A DNA stretch of 64,000 nt from Thermothelomyces thermophilus ATCC 42464. Taxonomy: Eukaryota > Ascomycota > Sordariomycetes > Sordariales > Chaetomiaceae. Where the stretch lies: assembly GCF_000226095.1 (NCBI RefSeq), contig NC_016472.1, positions 5,580,001 through 5,644,000 on the forward strand, in the 5' to 3' direction. Below, one piece after another: positions 37,435 through 49,183 of this stretch; position 1 is the stretch's first letter; the number at the start of each line of letters is the position of its first letter. The translations under genes and the position numbers were made by a program. The notes beneath the pieces are model-generated. The model was not told where the DNA came from. It made no database searches and saw only the letters and a list, made by a program, of their open reading frames with translations.

Positions 37435-39539
37435 ATGACCGACACCGTCCGGCAGCACCACCGTCACAACCCCCCGGCTGGCGAGATCCCCGTGCCCCAT
37501 GGCCCGGAAGTAGGCAATGAGCACGGCCACTACCCAGCCGGCGGCGCCACCGAACAGGAGCGCACCATCTTTGCGCATCTGACCCACCCCGACGACTGCT
37601 ACACGGCCGACGGCGTCTACTGGGCCGATCTCCCGTTTCGGAAGCGCGTCGCCTTTGTCAACAAGGTTCAGAATGAGGAGACCAAGAAGGAGCTGGCCGC
37701 CATCGGCCGCATGATGAAGGCCGACCCCCTCAGCCCCCTGTCCTGGTACTTCCGCAACGCCGTCCTGCCCGGGGCCGGCCTCGGCCTCGAGGGCTACGTG
37801 CTCTTTAGCATCGGCAACCTCGAGCCGCTCTTCAAGGCCGCCTGGCCGACGTGCTGGGGGAAGAAGCCCACCGAATGCGATGCCAATTGGATCGCCTCGG
37901 TCACCTACCTCGAGGTCGTCGGCATCATGGTTGGTCAGACGGCCGTCGGCATCATTGGAGATTGGATCGGTCGCCGTTGGGGTCTCATCCAGGACGCCGC
38001 CATCATGTTTGTCGGCTTGCTCATGATCACTGCCAGCTGGGGCCTGAACCTGAACGGCTGGGTCATCTGTTACGCTTGGTCTCTGTTCTTCTACGGTATG
38101 TCGTGTCGTCTGGTTCGCCCCTCTGGAGGCTCGGCCACCCTCTTCGTTCTAACCACCTCCGATTTCCAGGCTTCGGCGTCGGTGGCGAATATCCGATTAC
38201 CGCAACATCCTCAATGGAGAATGCCGTTTCTGCCGGGAAGCTCTCGACGCGCGAGGACCGCCTGCACCGCGGCCGCAAGGTCACCATGGCTTTCCTGATG
38301 CAGGGCTGGGGCCAGCTCATCAACCAGGCCGTCTTGATCCTCCTTCTGCTGATCCTTCACCACGGCGATGGCAACCCTCCGTATGGCACCACGACTGTGC
38401 AATGGATCTGGCGTCTGTCGTTTGCCATCCCCGCGGTCGGAACTCTCTGGCTTGTGTACTACCGCGCGTACAAGATGCCCCACGCCAGCCGTCAGCTCGC
38501 CGCGGCCAAGAAGAAGAACAACGTGACCGGCTACGACGTCGAGTCGCTCCGGCTGGCAGGCACCTTTTTCGGAGGTCGCCTGCTGGCCACGGCCGGCACT
38601 TGGTTTTGCAACGACGTCTTCTTCTACGGCAACAAGCTGTTCCAGGCCCAATTCATCGCCGTCATCAGCAACAACCCGTCGTCTGTCCTGACCGGCTGGA
38701 TTTGGAACTTGTACAACGTCATCGTCTCGCTCGCCGGCTACTACGTCGCCTCGATCCTGATCGACAACAAGTTCTACGGCCGCAAGATGATGCAGCAGGT
38801 CGGCTTTCTCATGTGCTTCATCATGTTCATCATCCCCGCCTTCAACTACGAATACTACACCTCACCCGCCGGCATCAAGAGCTTCCAGGCCATGTACTTC
38901 CTGTCCAGCTTCTTCAACCAGTTCGGTCCCAATAGCGTCACCTTCCTCGTCGCCGGCGAGGTGTTCCCGACCCCTATCCGCGCCTCCGCCCACGGTTTCG
39001 CCGCCTGCATCGGCAAGTCTGGCGCTCTGCTTGCCTCTGTCCTGTACAACTACATCGATACCCAGACCAAGTTCTACGTTGTTCCTTGGTTCGGTCTCGC
39101 CGGCATGTTCCTGACCTGGCTGTTCCTCCCTGATACAACCGGCCTCGATCTCAAGGAGCAGGAGCGCAGGTGGGCCTACATCCGCTCCGGCCGCGACTCC
39201 GAGTATCACGGCATCGCCATCCACCCCAAGCACCTATCCCTCTGGGAGCGCCTGAGGGGTGTTGGCAAGAACTACAACCCCGAGCTCGATATCAAGCAGA
39301 AGATCGAGGACATGCGCGAGGAGTGGGCCGGGAAGGAGCGTCTCCGCCGTCAAAGAGAGGCCGGCGGTGAGCCCGCAGGCCCCGAGGAGCTCGACGACGA
39401 GGATTGGACCGAACAGGTGAACGAGTACTTCCGTCAGACCACTGACGAAGGCCTCGTGACGGGAGAGGGCAGCGAGAAAGGAAAAAGTCCGGCGCGTGAG
39501 CTGCGGCTGAGCGAAAAGTCGGGGTCGGAGTCGGCGTAG
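37435..39539 (+). CDS. MFS transporter, phosphate:H+ symporter (PHS)-like
   Basis: Two exons (37435-38095, 38170-39539), 676 residues. The 74-bp intron has donor GTATGT and acceptor TTTCCAG and rejoins FFYG-FGVGGEYP. The cytoplasmic N-terminus (about 100 residues) precedes about 12 hydrophobic segments. MFS loop motif GDWIGRRWG follows the second/third segment, and GGEYP precedes a long loop. QFGPNSVTFLVAGEVFPT and RASAHGFAACIGKSGA resemble PHS-family signatures (FGPN..TF..PGE.FPT and R...HG..A..GK.GA in Pho84 relatives). A charged C-terminal tail of about 110 residues ends SEKSGSESA. The likely role is proton-coupled uptake of phosphate or a phosphodiester at the plasma membrane. The substrate is inferred from family resemblance; glycerophosphodiester permeases of the Git1 type are an alternative. 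Start: first ATG in frame, in context GGCAATGA. Confidence 0.9.
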
Positions 39540-40527
39540 TCGTCGCATTGATTTGAGAGAGGTGGACAGTCGGTTGAGTTCTGGTTCCGTTTCATGGTTA
39601 TTTCTTTTCTTGGCTCATGAGCATTTGGAGTAATGGGCCACTGCATGATGGAACCAAAAAAAAAGAAAGTACGGTTTATAGGCATTTAGGAGTCTCATGT
39701 TCTGCACATACCCTAATAACCGGGTCTGCATCACGACCCTTGTGGCATATGCTGGTATGTACAATACATCGCATTGTTGCACTGTGCTCATTACTATACT
39801 TGTGCTTCGAGGACCAGTGAATTGCTCCCCTGGCTTCTTTTTTTATGTTTAGAGAGAGTGGTTTCTTTGGCCCATATCCGATGCCAGCCCAACTGGTGAC
39901 TACGGACTTGGACGTGGAACACTCTTCAGCCACGGATTGTCCTTTTTCATCACAGAACATCACCACAAGTTTATCCACCATGCATCTCTGCAGATTTGCT
40001 GTCGAATTTGCTGTTAAACCATGACGGGGCTATGCTACGCTGAGAAACATGGAAAGAGACATGCTGTACCCATGTCGCGGCAGGGCTTGAGCAGTTTGTC
40101 ATCCAGCGCTCCAGCCGAGTGATAACGAGAAGATGACACAGAGTCGTAACTCCCACAGAAGTAATATTAGAACCGTTATCTTCGGAACCCCGTTTTCTGA
40201 GACGAACCCAGTCACCCGTGGCGCTATGCAGACTCGCTGACCCCTCATGTGACGATTCTACTTCTGCTTCCACCGCTCCCACGCAGTGCGTGACAAACAA
40301 AAAGACGTTGACTTCTCTGAACCTCACCCGCGTCTCACCAGCCATATTACGAATCCAAACTTCCTCATCTTGCTGGTATCTGGACCAAGATTCAGTACCG
40401 GAAGAAAAATCGCTTCCCACACTTTTCCCCTCCTATATATCATGAGCATGCAAGAGCAACCAAAAAGACCACCGAGGCAGAACCAAAGGGGAAGTATATC
40501 AGGACGAACTTTTCCTCTCCTGTCCAG
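39540..40527. other. Convergent 3' intergenic region
   Basis: Lies between the transporter (plus) and the transcription factor (minus), so it contains both 3' UTRs. A-rich and T-rich tracts occur (39656-39667, 39837-39846). No supported gene. Confidence 0.6.
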
Positions 40528-43329
40528 TCAATCATCCTCCAATCCATACATAGCCCTTGCTACCCTCCAAAACCACACGGTTCCATCATCTACCTCCTTC
40601 AGATCCCTTAACCAATCTAAATAGAGCCCGACCGTCTCGGAGGCATCAAGCTCGAATCGTTCCCCACACAGCGTACTCCGTATCCTCCTCAGGACGGGCA
40701 CCGTTGAGCTCATATGGAGCAGCACGAGAATGCCGAAGAAATTTTGTGTGAAGAAGAAGCTGCAGGGGATGAGTCGTTTCTGGCGACAAGGAGGCGACAT
40801 GGCAACGGGCCACTTGAGAGCCGCCTTGAGGCACTCGGCAGCGCCGACCGCGTCGTCATGGCTCATGGCGTCCGGATGATGCAGCGCTTTGTAGATGAAG
40901 GGACGGTAGATCAGGTACTTAGTATAGTAGTAGCGCGAGCGGAGGAGTGCCACTTGGACGTCTAGGATGTAGGCATAACGGGATGCGACTGCATCAAGGT
41001 CGGTCGTGAACATGTGCAGGGCAGTGTCTGTAGGGCCTGGGACCGGCGGTTGGGGTTGGACCTGTTCTGATTGTTGTTGCTTCCGCCGCCGCCGCTGCCG
41101 TTGTTGTTGTTGTTGTTGTTGTTGATATTGATGTAATTGTTGTTGGATTGGGTTGGGTCCTGCCGTAGTGATCGGGGTCGTGGCCGGGGTGTAAAGGGAT
41201 GCGTTTGTCCTGTAGAGGCCGACGCTAGGGTTGTCATTGCCATTGAGGTAGATGTCTGGGGCATCATCCTGCCAGCGCAGGTGGACTGGGAGCATGCCGC
41301 GCCATTTTTGAAGCTGGAGGGCGAATTGGTGAATCTTGGTCCGGTCGACGCCCGCGGAGGTTGGCGCGGGACTGTAGTGCCCCGACATGTGGCTGAAGAG
41401 TGACGTCTCCGATTTGCCTGGAGGGCGACAATGTTAAGACCATTGAGGGGGGAATCATCCGGAACTCGGAGGGAAACACACCTTGGTTCAAGACGGCATG
41501 GAAATCAACCAAAAGCCGCCGAAGGACAATTTGGGAGGCGAAATGCTCTTGGAAGTGAGACTCCTGATTACTTATGTAGTCATCCTCTGGGAACGGACCG
41601 CTGAAATCGGGCAGTCCGACTAGCGATTCCATGTTTGCCAAGCCTGTGAGGGGGCAGCATAACTCGAGTTTGAGACCACTAGGAGCGATGGGTTAGACAG
41701 ATCGGTGATGATTCGGTGAACGGGGTCCATACGTCTCCACGATCGAGCAGTGCCAAAAGGCTCGGCGAGTCAGATCTGCCTGCGCAGAAGACAGGACGCT
41801 CGGATGACTAGCAACGTTAGCCCAAGCGATGAAGTGTGCCCCGGGCTGGGCGAACAATGGCATTGGGGGTTGGGGGTTGGTGAGGAGGAAGCGGCTTGAG
41901 ATTGGAAATACCTCGTAATGAGCGCCTGACAAGCGGCGGACGCGGAACCACTCATCCTCCAGAAATCCTAAACCAGTCAGAAAATTTCCAAGCGGGGTTT
42001 GGGTGCCGCGAACGGACGACATACCAACGGGGAGAAACAAGTCCCGTAGTAGATGCTACATGGATTCAGCCAACGTACGAGACGCCCTCCATAGCTAGAG
42101 CCCTAGTCTTACCTCGCAAGTTCAAACATCTGAACGTTTTCGAGACTGCATTCTGTCGAGTTGAAGCCCATCCGCCGCCGAGCTTCGTTGAACAGCTCTA
42201 AGCCCGGCGGGCGGTCTCTGGTGCCTCCTTTTACGCCACTCGCTCGGCCGTTATACACATGCACCGGTGGACCTTCGGAACCGGCAATGGCAACCTCCCC
42301 CAAGGCGAAGACAAGGAAGGCAATGGTCGATGGCATGTCATCGCCGAATCCGTGGTTGAAGAGGGCAGGCAAGGTCTCGGACATGAAGGAGTGTCGGTCG
42401 AGGATGGGGCAGAGGAGATTGAAGCTGTCAAAATAAGCCTTGCTCAGCCTCTGCATGGTGTCCCAGGTCAGGTCCGTGATGGTTATGGGACCCTGCGCTG
42501 CTCCCCGGTCGGTCATGGAAACGGTGGAGCCCCGTCGGATGGCTTTGCCGGTGATGGTTGACAAACGCCGGAGCCCAGACTGGCGGGCAGCGATCGCGCT
42601 TAGCGGGCCTTCCATATCTAGAATAGACAGGTCGACATCGGGGATTCTGTGCTGTATGGATGCAAGGAGCTGTTGGATGGCGGGCCACCTAAGCATCTGA
42701 TGAACGGAGGACACGTATCGATAGTGGTCTTCTTCTACCACCTCCGGGGTCGAGGCCTCTCCGGAAAACGCATAGGACGAGCTTGCAGGGACCGGCTGGC
42801 CCAGTACTGCCTGAGCTTGTGGGGGCGGGGATGTGAGGGAGCCGGGTACAGAGCATACGCATACTGGGGCCGACAGGCCGATCGAGGTGCCGTGGCCCAG
42901 GTTGTCAAGCTTGCCTTCGAGGCCCTTGATCCGATCAAGTATCTCGACCAGAGTCTTGTCTTTCCTGCAGCGGCATAAGTTGGCACCCCGGCCACGGTTC
43001 CGGGGAAGGGAACACCGTACTTGGTCGGTTGGGGTTCCCGGTAGTTGCACTCCAGCCGGAACTTTTGACATGTGCCGCACTTGGGCCGTTGCTCGTCGCA
43101 CCTTTGTTTACGACTGCGGCAGGTATCGCAGGCCTGAGGCTGGGTTAGATTTATAATAACATCGATATATATGGGAGCCGGCCGGTTTTGGACTGACCTG
43201 TGCCGCTATCGCACCTCTCTCCTTCCTTTGGCTCATCTCCAGAGAACCAGCGGTCGAGAGGCTGGCAGGCGTGACCTTCGAGAAGGCCTCGGAGGATCGG
43301 ATAGTCGGCGTGACGGGAGTGCTCTCCAT
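40528..43329 (-). CDS. Zn2Cys6 fungal-specific transcription factor
   Basis: Model of eight exons on the minus strand: 43329-43198, 43133-43021, 42964-42113, 42055-42025, 41967-41912, 41807-41733, 41678-41482, 41417-40528; 781 residues, all junctions in phase. Exon 2 encodes a canonical zinc cluster (CDTCRSRKQRCDEQ, then KCGTCQKFRLEC: CX2CX6CX6CX2CX6C), followed by a leucine-rich linker (LVEILDRIKGLEGKLDNL). Later exons carry the fungal transcription-factor middle-region signature: DFWRMSGSASAACQALIT, then ADLTRRAFWHCSIVETGLKLEL. Exon 8 has a Gln/Arg-rich repeat (HQYQQQQQQQQRQRRRRKQQ) encoded by CAA runs. Branch-like CTGAC/CTAAC sites precede several acceptors. The acceptors of exons 3, 4 and 6 are the least certain. 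Nuclear DNA-binding regulator; its targets are not evident from the sequence. Start ATG 43329 (MESTPVTP) gives a 44-residue lead. Confidence 0.88.
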
Positions 43330-45493
43330 CCTGAGGTGCAGTCGACGCGCGGCGTTTATTAGGAGTCGTCGGTCAGCCCACAAGGTACGTCGACCAGGGT
43401 GCGCCCAAGTCTGTTGCTCCCTGTCACGCGGGTACGTACAGAAAGGTAGCAGGGCCCGCAAGCATGCGGCGCCAAGGGATATCTTGTCTGCTCGAGACCG
43501 TATGCCGGATCCGACCACGACATAACAGGTCAAGAAAGGCAATGTGCATCCACCATCACCCAGAACCCCACGTCTTACCCAGTAATGGAAGGGAAAGCTC
43601 GGCGTAGAGGCGTCCCCGGCCAGCAGAGAAGGGAGGGCTGGGATCACAGTGGAAGTCGCGGAGGGAAGCGGGGGCGAGAACGGAAGCTAGGAGTCGATGG
43701 GTTCAGGGTATGGTGCTAGTAAACAACTGGGACTGGAGTCGGTCGGTACGAGGAGGCAGGGAGGGAGGCCGCGGAGACGGATTCGAGATGGGTGTGGAAT
43801 CGAACTTCAATGTCAGAACACATACCCGCGCAACGACAGGGTAGTGCCTCGAGAAGCCTGAGACGTGGATGTGCTCGGTACTAATAGCTCAAGGTGGATG
43901 GCCATCACTGGCAAAGGAAGGAGGAGCCCTGTGCCCTCCAATCTCAAAATATGAAGCGATCTCGAAGAACTTGACTCTGGCAGAAACCTGGAAAGTGCTC
44001 GAGTACACCGAAAAGGAAAGTGCATCGTTCACCGGCTGGTTAGGGCAGACTGGCCCGAATGGGGCCAGTACACTACTGGGCGCCACAGAAGGCAGGAACT
44101 GAAAAAGGAAGCCAACGCTTTGCGGGGCCTTGGGTCTGGGGAAGTGGCAGGCACCTACGTCATCAAGCAGCGCGTGCGGAGGCAGGCGAGACGCCAAGCG
44201 CGTCACAGGCAACGTGGAGCCAGTCTAGCAACGTCTCGCCGCACTGGGTGAGTTCCTGATCCCCTCGCAATCACTGTCACGGAGTTGCGAACATCGAGAT
44301 TACCTACCCTAGGTGACCTAATATATCGGGTCAAGATGAGCAACTGGACAGTAGCCCGCCCCGACATGGCCATGGCAATTGCCACGCCCGGGAAGTATTC
44401 GAGCAACACGTTACGGCCCAGGCCCTGTTCGCCCAAGTGAACGGAGCTAGTGCACACTGCGATCTTGGAAAGCGCCGATATCATACTGTACATACATGGT
44501 CCATGCGGTAGAAGTGTCATCCGTACTCCGTACTGTAGAGTGGCACCCTGGAGACAGGAAACATACCGGCACCCCGCCTGCGATCGCCGATCGAGCGATC
44601 GAGGTCCCAGCATGGCAGATCCACTACTACACTAGCAGTCGGGGCAAACTCTGACCAATGAGAATCGGGTCCCCGCAAGCCTTGTAGGGCTGATCGTTTG
44701 TTGTGTAAGGGTTCAAGCACAACAAGGCACTGTAGTAAGTTTACAGTACACTGGTATGTACATTACACGGGCAGGCAACATTTCCTGCGGGACCCCCTTC
44801 GCGGGCCGGGCCGACTTGCATGAAGCGGAGCTCTTTGCTCCGGGACCTGCACCACTGCAAGAACCCGGGCTCTTGGGCGACGTCACGCAGAGTAATCTGA
44901 TCCAACAAATCTGCCGGCCAATATTCGAGGGGGTGAAAATCCCCGTGTACATACACCTAGGTATATACACCCCAGGCACTCAGCTATCGGCGTACTTTCC
45001 CTCGCGGCATGCCGCAAGAAAGGAAATGGAAACGAACAAGGAGTGCCGGACGGCGAGGTCACACGCTCTCTTGCGAGTACGAATTCCCACGTCTCCATGG
45101 CTGTCTGTTAACTTCATTTTGGCTTTCCACCAATATATCAAGATCTTCAGCGTATCCCTGGCACAAACCAGAACCACAAACCACCACTACCATGTTCTGG
45201 CAACACCACAGACCATATCCCGTGCCACCCCAGTATGCCTCCCTTCACAAAGGCCACCGTCAACCCTCGCTGAAAACGGCCTTAGTTGCTTGCCCGTGTC
45301 CGCGCCGTGCTGCGCATAGGATGTAGCAACCCCCCTCCTCGAGTCATCGTATAGCTTGTCCACTTACATCTCGCGGTAAGCTGTAGTAATCTGAGCAGCT
45401 CGAGAACTTTGTACCACGATTGACGTGGAATGGCCGGAGCGCTTCATTCGCGATTCATCTCTGTGGTGTCTCGTTCTGCACGAAACATGATCA
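43330..45493. other. Promoter region of the transcription factor and 3' region of the SNF2 gene
   Basis: Both neighbours are on the minus strand, so this holds the upstream region of the zinc-cluster gene and the 3' UTR of the helicase gene. It contains a tandem CCGTACTCCGTACTG (44521-44535). No ORF here has a recognisable domain. Confidence 0.55.
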
Positions 45494-48400
45494 TCACCCA
45501 GCCTCACCGTCCGAGCCAGCAAATCGCACACGGGCCTTCTTCGGCGTGGCGCCACCATCCGGCGTCGGAGTCCCCACTCGCGGCGTATTCCCGCCCGGAG
45601 ATCTCCTCTTCAACCCCCTTTCGGGCATGACAACAACCCCGTTCTTCTTTGCTCCCGGCGGCGATCCGTTCACAGTAAACAGATCTTGATCCGGGTGACT
45701 CAGCTCCCTCCCAAAGCCCCTCCCAAAAAGGTACTGCGGCACTTCTAGCCTGGCCATCTGATCCTCCCCGCCGTCATCTTCACCCTCCCCTTCTCCCTCT
45801 CCCTCGCGGCCTGGAGAGAGGGGCAAGATCTTCGCGTTCAGGATCCAGTCGTAGATCGGTCGGTCGTCCAGGATCGAGCGGCACTTCCACATCTCGGCCT
45901 GCGTCATCTCCCCTCGGCGGCGTACAATCACCTCCTCGACGCTGCCCCGCAGCACCAGCGTCTCGACCGACACGGGCTTGCGCTGGCTGATGCGCCGGGC
46001 CCGCCCTATCGCCTGCGCCTCGACCTGCGGGTTGAGCACCGGCCCCAGGAAGTAGATGCGCGACGCCGACTGCATGTCCAGGCCGAAGGCGGCCTGGCTG
46101 ATGTCCATAAGCAGAACGCTGTGAGCCCCCGGCGGGAGAGGAGTCAATCGGGTCAGCTTTGTTGACCGGGGAAACGGGGTAAGGTAGGCGAAAGCGAGAA
46201 GGGGATAGGGTGTGTGCGTGGCTTACCGGAATTTAGGATTGTGATTGAAGGTCGCCACATATTGCGCCCTACGCTCAGAGGTCAAGCCCTTGGCGTAGAT
46301 GAGGTGGTGGATTTGAAGCTGCATTTCCTGCGTGAGTATGGCCAGGTGGAAACGGGACGGAACACTCACGATGTCTAGAACGCCAGCAAGATAGTATGCC
46401 ACATTGTCGTTGTCGTAGAAGACGAGTATCTGCTCCGAGTCTTTGTATTTGACGATCTGGTCAATCAAGTACGAGAGCTTTGCCGAGGCCGTCGAGACGA
46501 GTTGGGTTTGTGCAAGCGGCACGGCAATCCCGGACCCAAGAGGCTCAGCAGGTTCGGGCGTGACTTCAGCCTTGGGCAGCACGTTGGTCAGGATGGCCGA
46601 GCGCCGTTTGCTCGGGCTGCTGCTATCCTGACCCATCTGGGTATTTCCGGCGAGCGATTTCCGTTCAGCATTGCGTTCGTGACCGCCCTGCTCCTCAATG
46701 CCCTTTGCTCGCTCTTCCCAGCCATGCGCTGCAAATCGGCCGGTGTCGAATATGACCTGTAACGATGTTGGGGCATCAACCAAGGGAGAGAGAAACCTCT
46801 GTAGGGCAGAGATCATGCGTGAGTCCGTACACACAGGGTCACCGTCTCTGAGGTCGAGCGACCATTCTCGGCCTGCGTTCCAGGGGAAGTTTCGGACGTA
46901 GAGCGGGATCTCGCGAAACAGATTAGCACATCGCTTGATGTTGTTTCTCTCGGCTACCCGGCCGAGTGCAATTGCGTCGCGTAGCAGAGCCTCGTCCTCG
47001 GCGCTGATCTGAACTTTGCCCTCCCTCAGAAACTCTTCGGCCGTGTCGATAGCCTTCCGGATCTGGTCGGGCGAGAAGAAGGAGCCGCCAAAAAAGCTCG
47101 CCTGCCTCAGATTATGTACAAGCTCGAGCAGTGCCTTCCTCTGCCGCGGATGAAAGAAGTAGTCTTGGTCCGTTCGTTGCGACTGAACGGCGTTGAAGAT
47201 GATCATCATGGAGAACAGGTTCAGAGCGAGCCGATCTTGATAGCAGCCGTCGAGATAGACGATCTTTTCATTAACCGATGGCAGGAGCTCCCCAACCTCG
47301 GACAACCGATGCCGGATAATAAGTGACCGCAAAGTCGCTCTGAGACAGTCAGTACGGCCGATGCTCCGAGCCGAGTGCCTCGGTTGCATGACGTGGACGG
47401 CCCAGTCCGCCGGAGAATCTCCAGCCTCAAACCACTGATTCGCCCATGGGCGCAGGCGTAAATAAAGGGTTGCAATGGACCCTATGCGTCTCAGATCCTC
47501 CTTTTCCAGATCCGGGGATGTTTCGGCCTGTCGTCTGGTGAAGTGGCGTTGCCCGGCGTCGGAGCCGGGGCTGGGCGAGTCGTCAACTCCAAAGAGGCCC
47601 TTGGACGGCGTGCCAGTGACAACCCACTTTGCTGAAACCTGTAACTGGTCGATAATCAGGAGCATATTGCTCTTTCGACCCAGCGTGGAGTTACCAAGCT
47701 TATGACCTTCGTCAACGATGCAGCGCTTGAAGTGGATGGCTGCGAGGGGATTTCTGAGGACCTGGGCACCATTTCCGTCGGCTCCAAGGTCTTCGGCCAG
47801 CTTCTCAAATCGAGTCGACGAGAACAATATTATCTCATATTCGAGAAGCTCCTGGACGGTTGGAAGTGCGAGATTCTTGTCGACTACCAAGACCCGCAGG
47901 CCGACAGTGTGTTTCGCAATCTCCTGCTTCCACTGCTGCACTAGGTTTGGTGGAACAATGACAAGCGAGCAGTGGCTCTGATACACTTTGATCGGAGGAG
48001 ACAAGGCAGACGACTTTCGGCTCTGGCGATGTGGGATTGAGCGAGGGATGTAATATACCTCGGGGTTCTGTTGGATGGCGTCAACACAGCTGGGATACTC
48101 TAAACCATCTGGTTCGAGGGCACCAAACACTGTTTTCCAGGGCACCGAGTGGCGAGTGATGCAAGCTGCAGCCATGTCGGCAAGGCTACCGACAGTCTTT
48201 CGGACAACAGGCTCGGTCGCCCGAAAGAGGTCGGGGGTGGAGGAAGGCATATGCCGCGTCGCTAGAATGAGCGCTAGGCAGATGAGAGTCTTGCCGGCGC
48301 CCATCTCTTCCGCGAGAATGCCACCACAGGGCCCATTGTAGAGTCTCGGTTCCCTCAAAGCAGTGCCGGTAGTTGGGTCGTAATACCATGGCTTCCCCAA

Positions 48401-49183
48401 CTGATCGGCGACCTCCATGAGACGTGGGTCCAGCAAATGCCGGGGTTGCGACTCTCTTTGGAGCATGAGCGCTGCAGACCGGCGCTGATAACTGTAGAGC
48501 GTGGTGGAGAGACCAAACACGTCGCTGCTCATCAATCTGTAAGCTGCCTTACGGGCATCGTAGTCATGGATGTCGTCGGGATTCGGATCCGGCGACGGTA
48601 TGCTGTTGAACATGTGTAATAGAGACTCGCCCCGGCCGTCTCGCATGCTGCTCACTGTTTCTGAATTGACAACAAGGGGTGGACTCGGAAGAAAACCACT
48701 GCCTGCCGATCCTCGCCAGGTGCTGTTGGAAAAATCCAGCCGTGTCAGGAGGTTTAGCCTCGCCTTTCGCAATGACGGATCCTGGCGGGGTACGGTGCGG
48801 TTCTCAACATCGTCTGGGAGAAGATAGACCCGCACGATAAGTTTCTCAGCTCGGTCAACATCCTTGCTGAGACTGATGTGAATCCAGCCATGCCGCAACA
48901 GCGAAGAGTAGGCTGCGAGGCAACCAGAGGAGGACACGAGATGTTCCTGGATATTTTGGTCCAGACACTGGCAGTGGGATGAGCCTTTCCGGGTTGGAGA
49001 ACAGTCGCCATTCTCGACCTGAGCCTCATCCGCATACTCTGTGGCCGAGTGCCCCTGTGGGCGGAAATGACGCCATTCTCCTGGTTCCAAGAGCGACCAC
49101 AATCCTTCGGGAAGGAGCGAGTCGGTCTTGTCAAGAACCAGGCAACCGGCGGCGATATAACGCCAATGGCTCGTCGGCGACAT
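45494..49183 (-). CDS. SNF2-family DNA-dependent ATPase / helicase-like protein
   Basis: Minus strand, exons 49183-46370, 46318-46227 and 46118-45494 (1,176 residues). The 108-bp intron (GTAAGC...CACAG) rejoins NPKF-RVLLMDIS. A 51-bp in-frame intron (46369-46319, donor GTGAGT, acceptor ATGCAG) is inferred because its removal gives LAGVLDI-LQIHHLIYAKGL; retention would add 17 residues. Motifs: Walker A AEEMGAGKTL (K298), Walker B VDEGH (D491-H494), VVTGTPSKG (motif III), and in the C-terminal lobe LLMDIS...GLDM and motif VI QAIGRARR (Q1004-R1011) followed by SQRKPV. I see no RING finger between the lobes, so it is not a plain Rad5/Rad16 protein. Acidic EGEGEGED patch and basic tail at the C-terminus. 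Probably nuclear, remodelling chromatin or DNA-protein complexes; the precise role is unknown. Confidence 0.92.
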
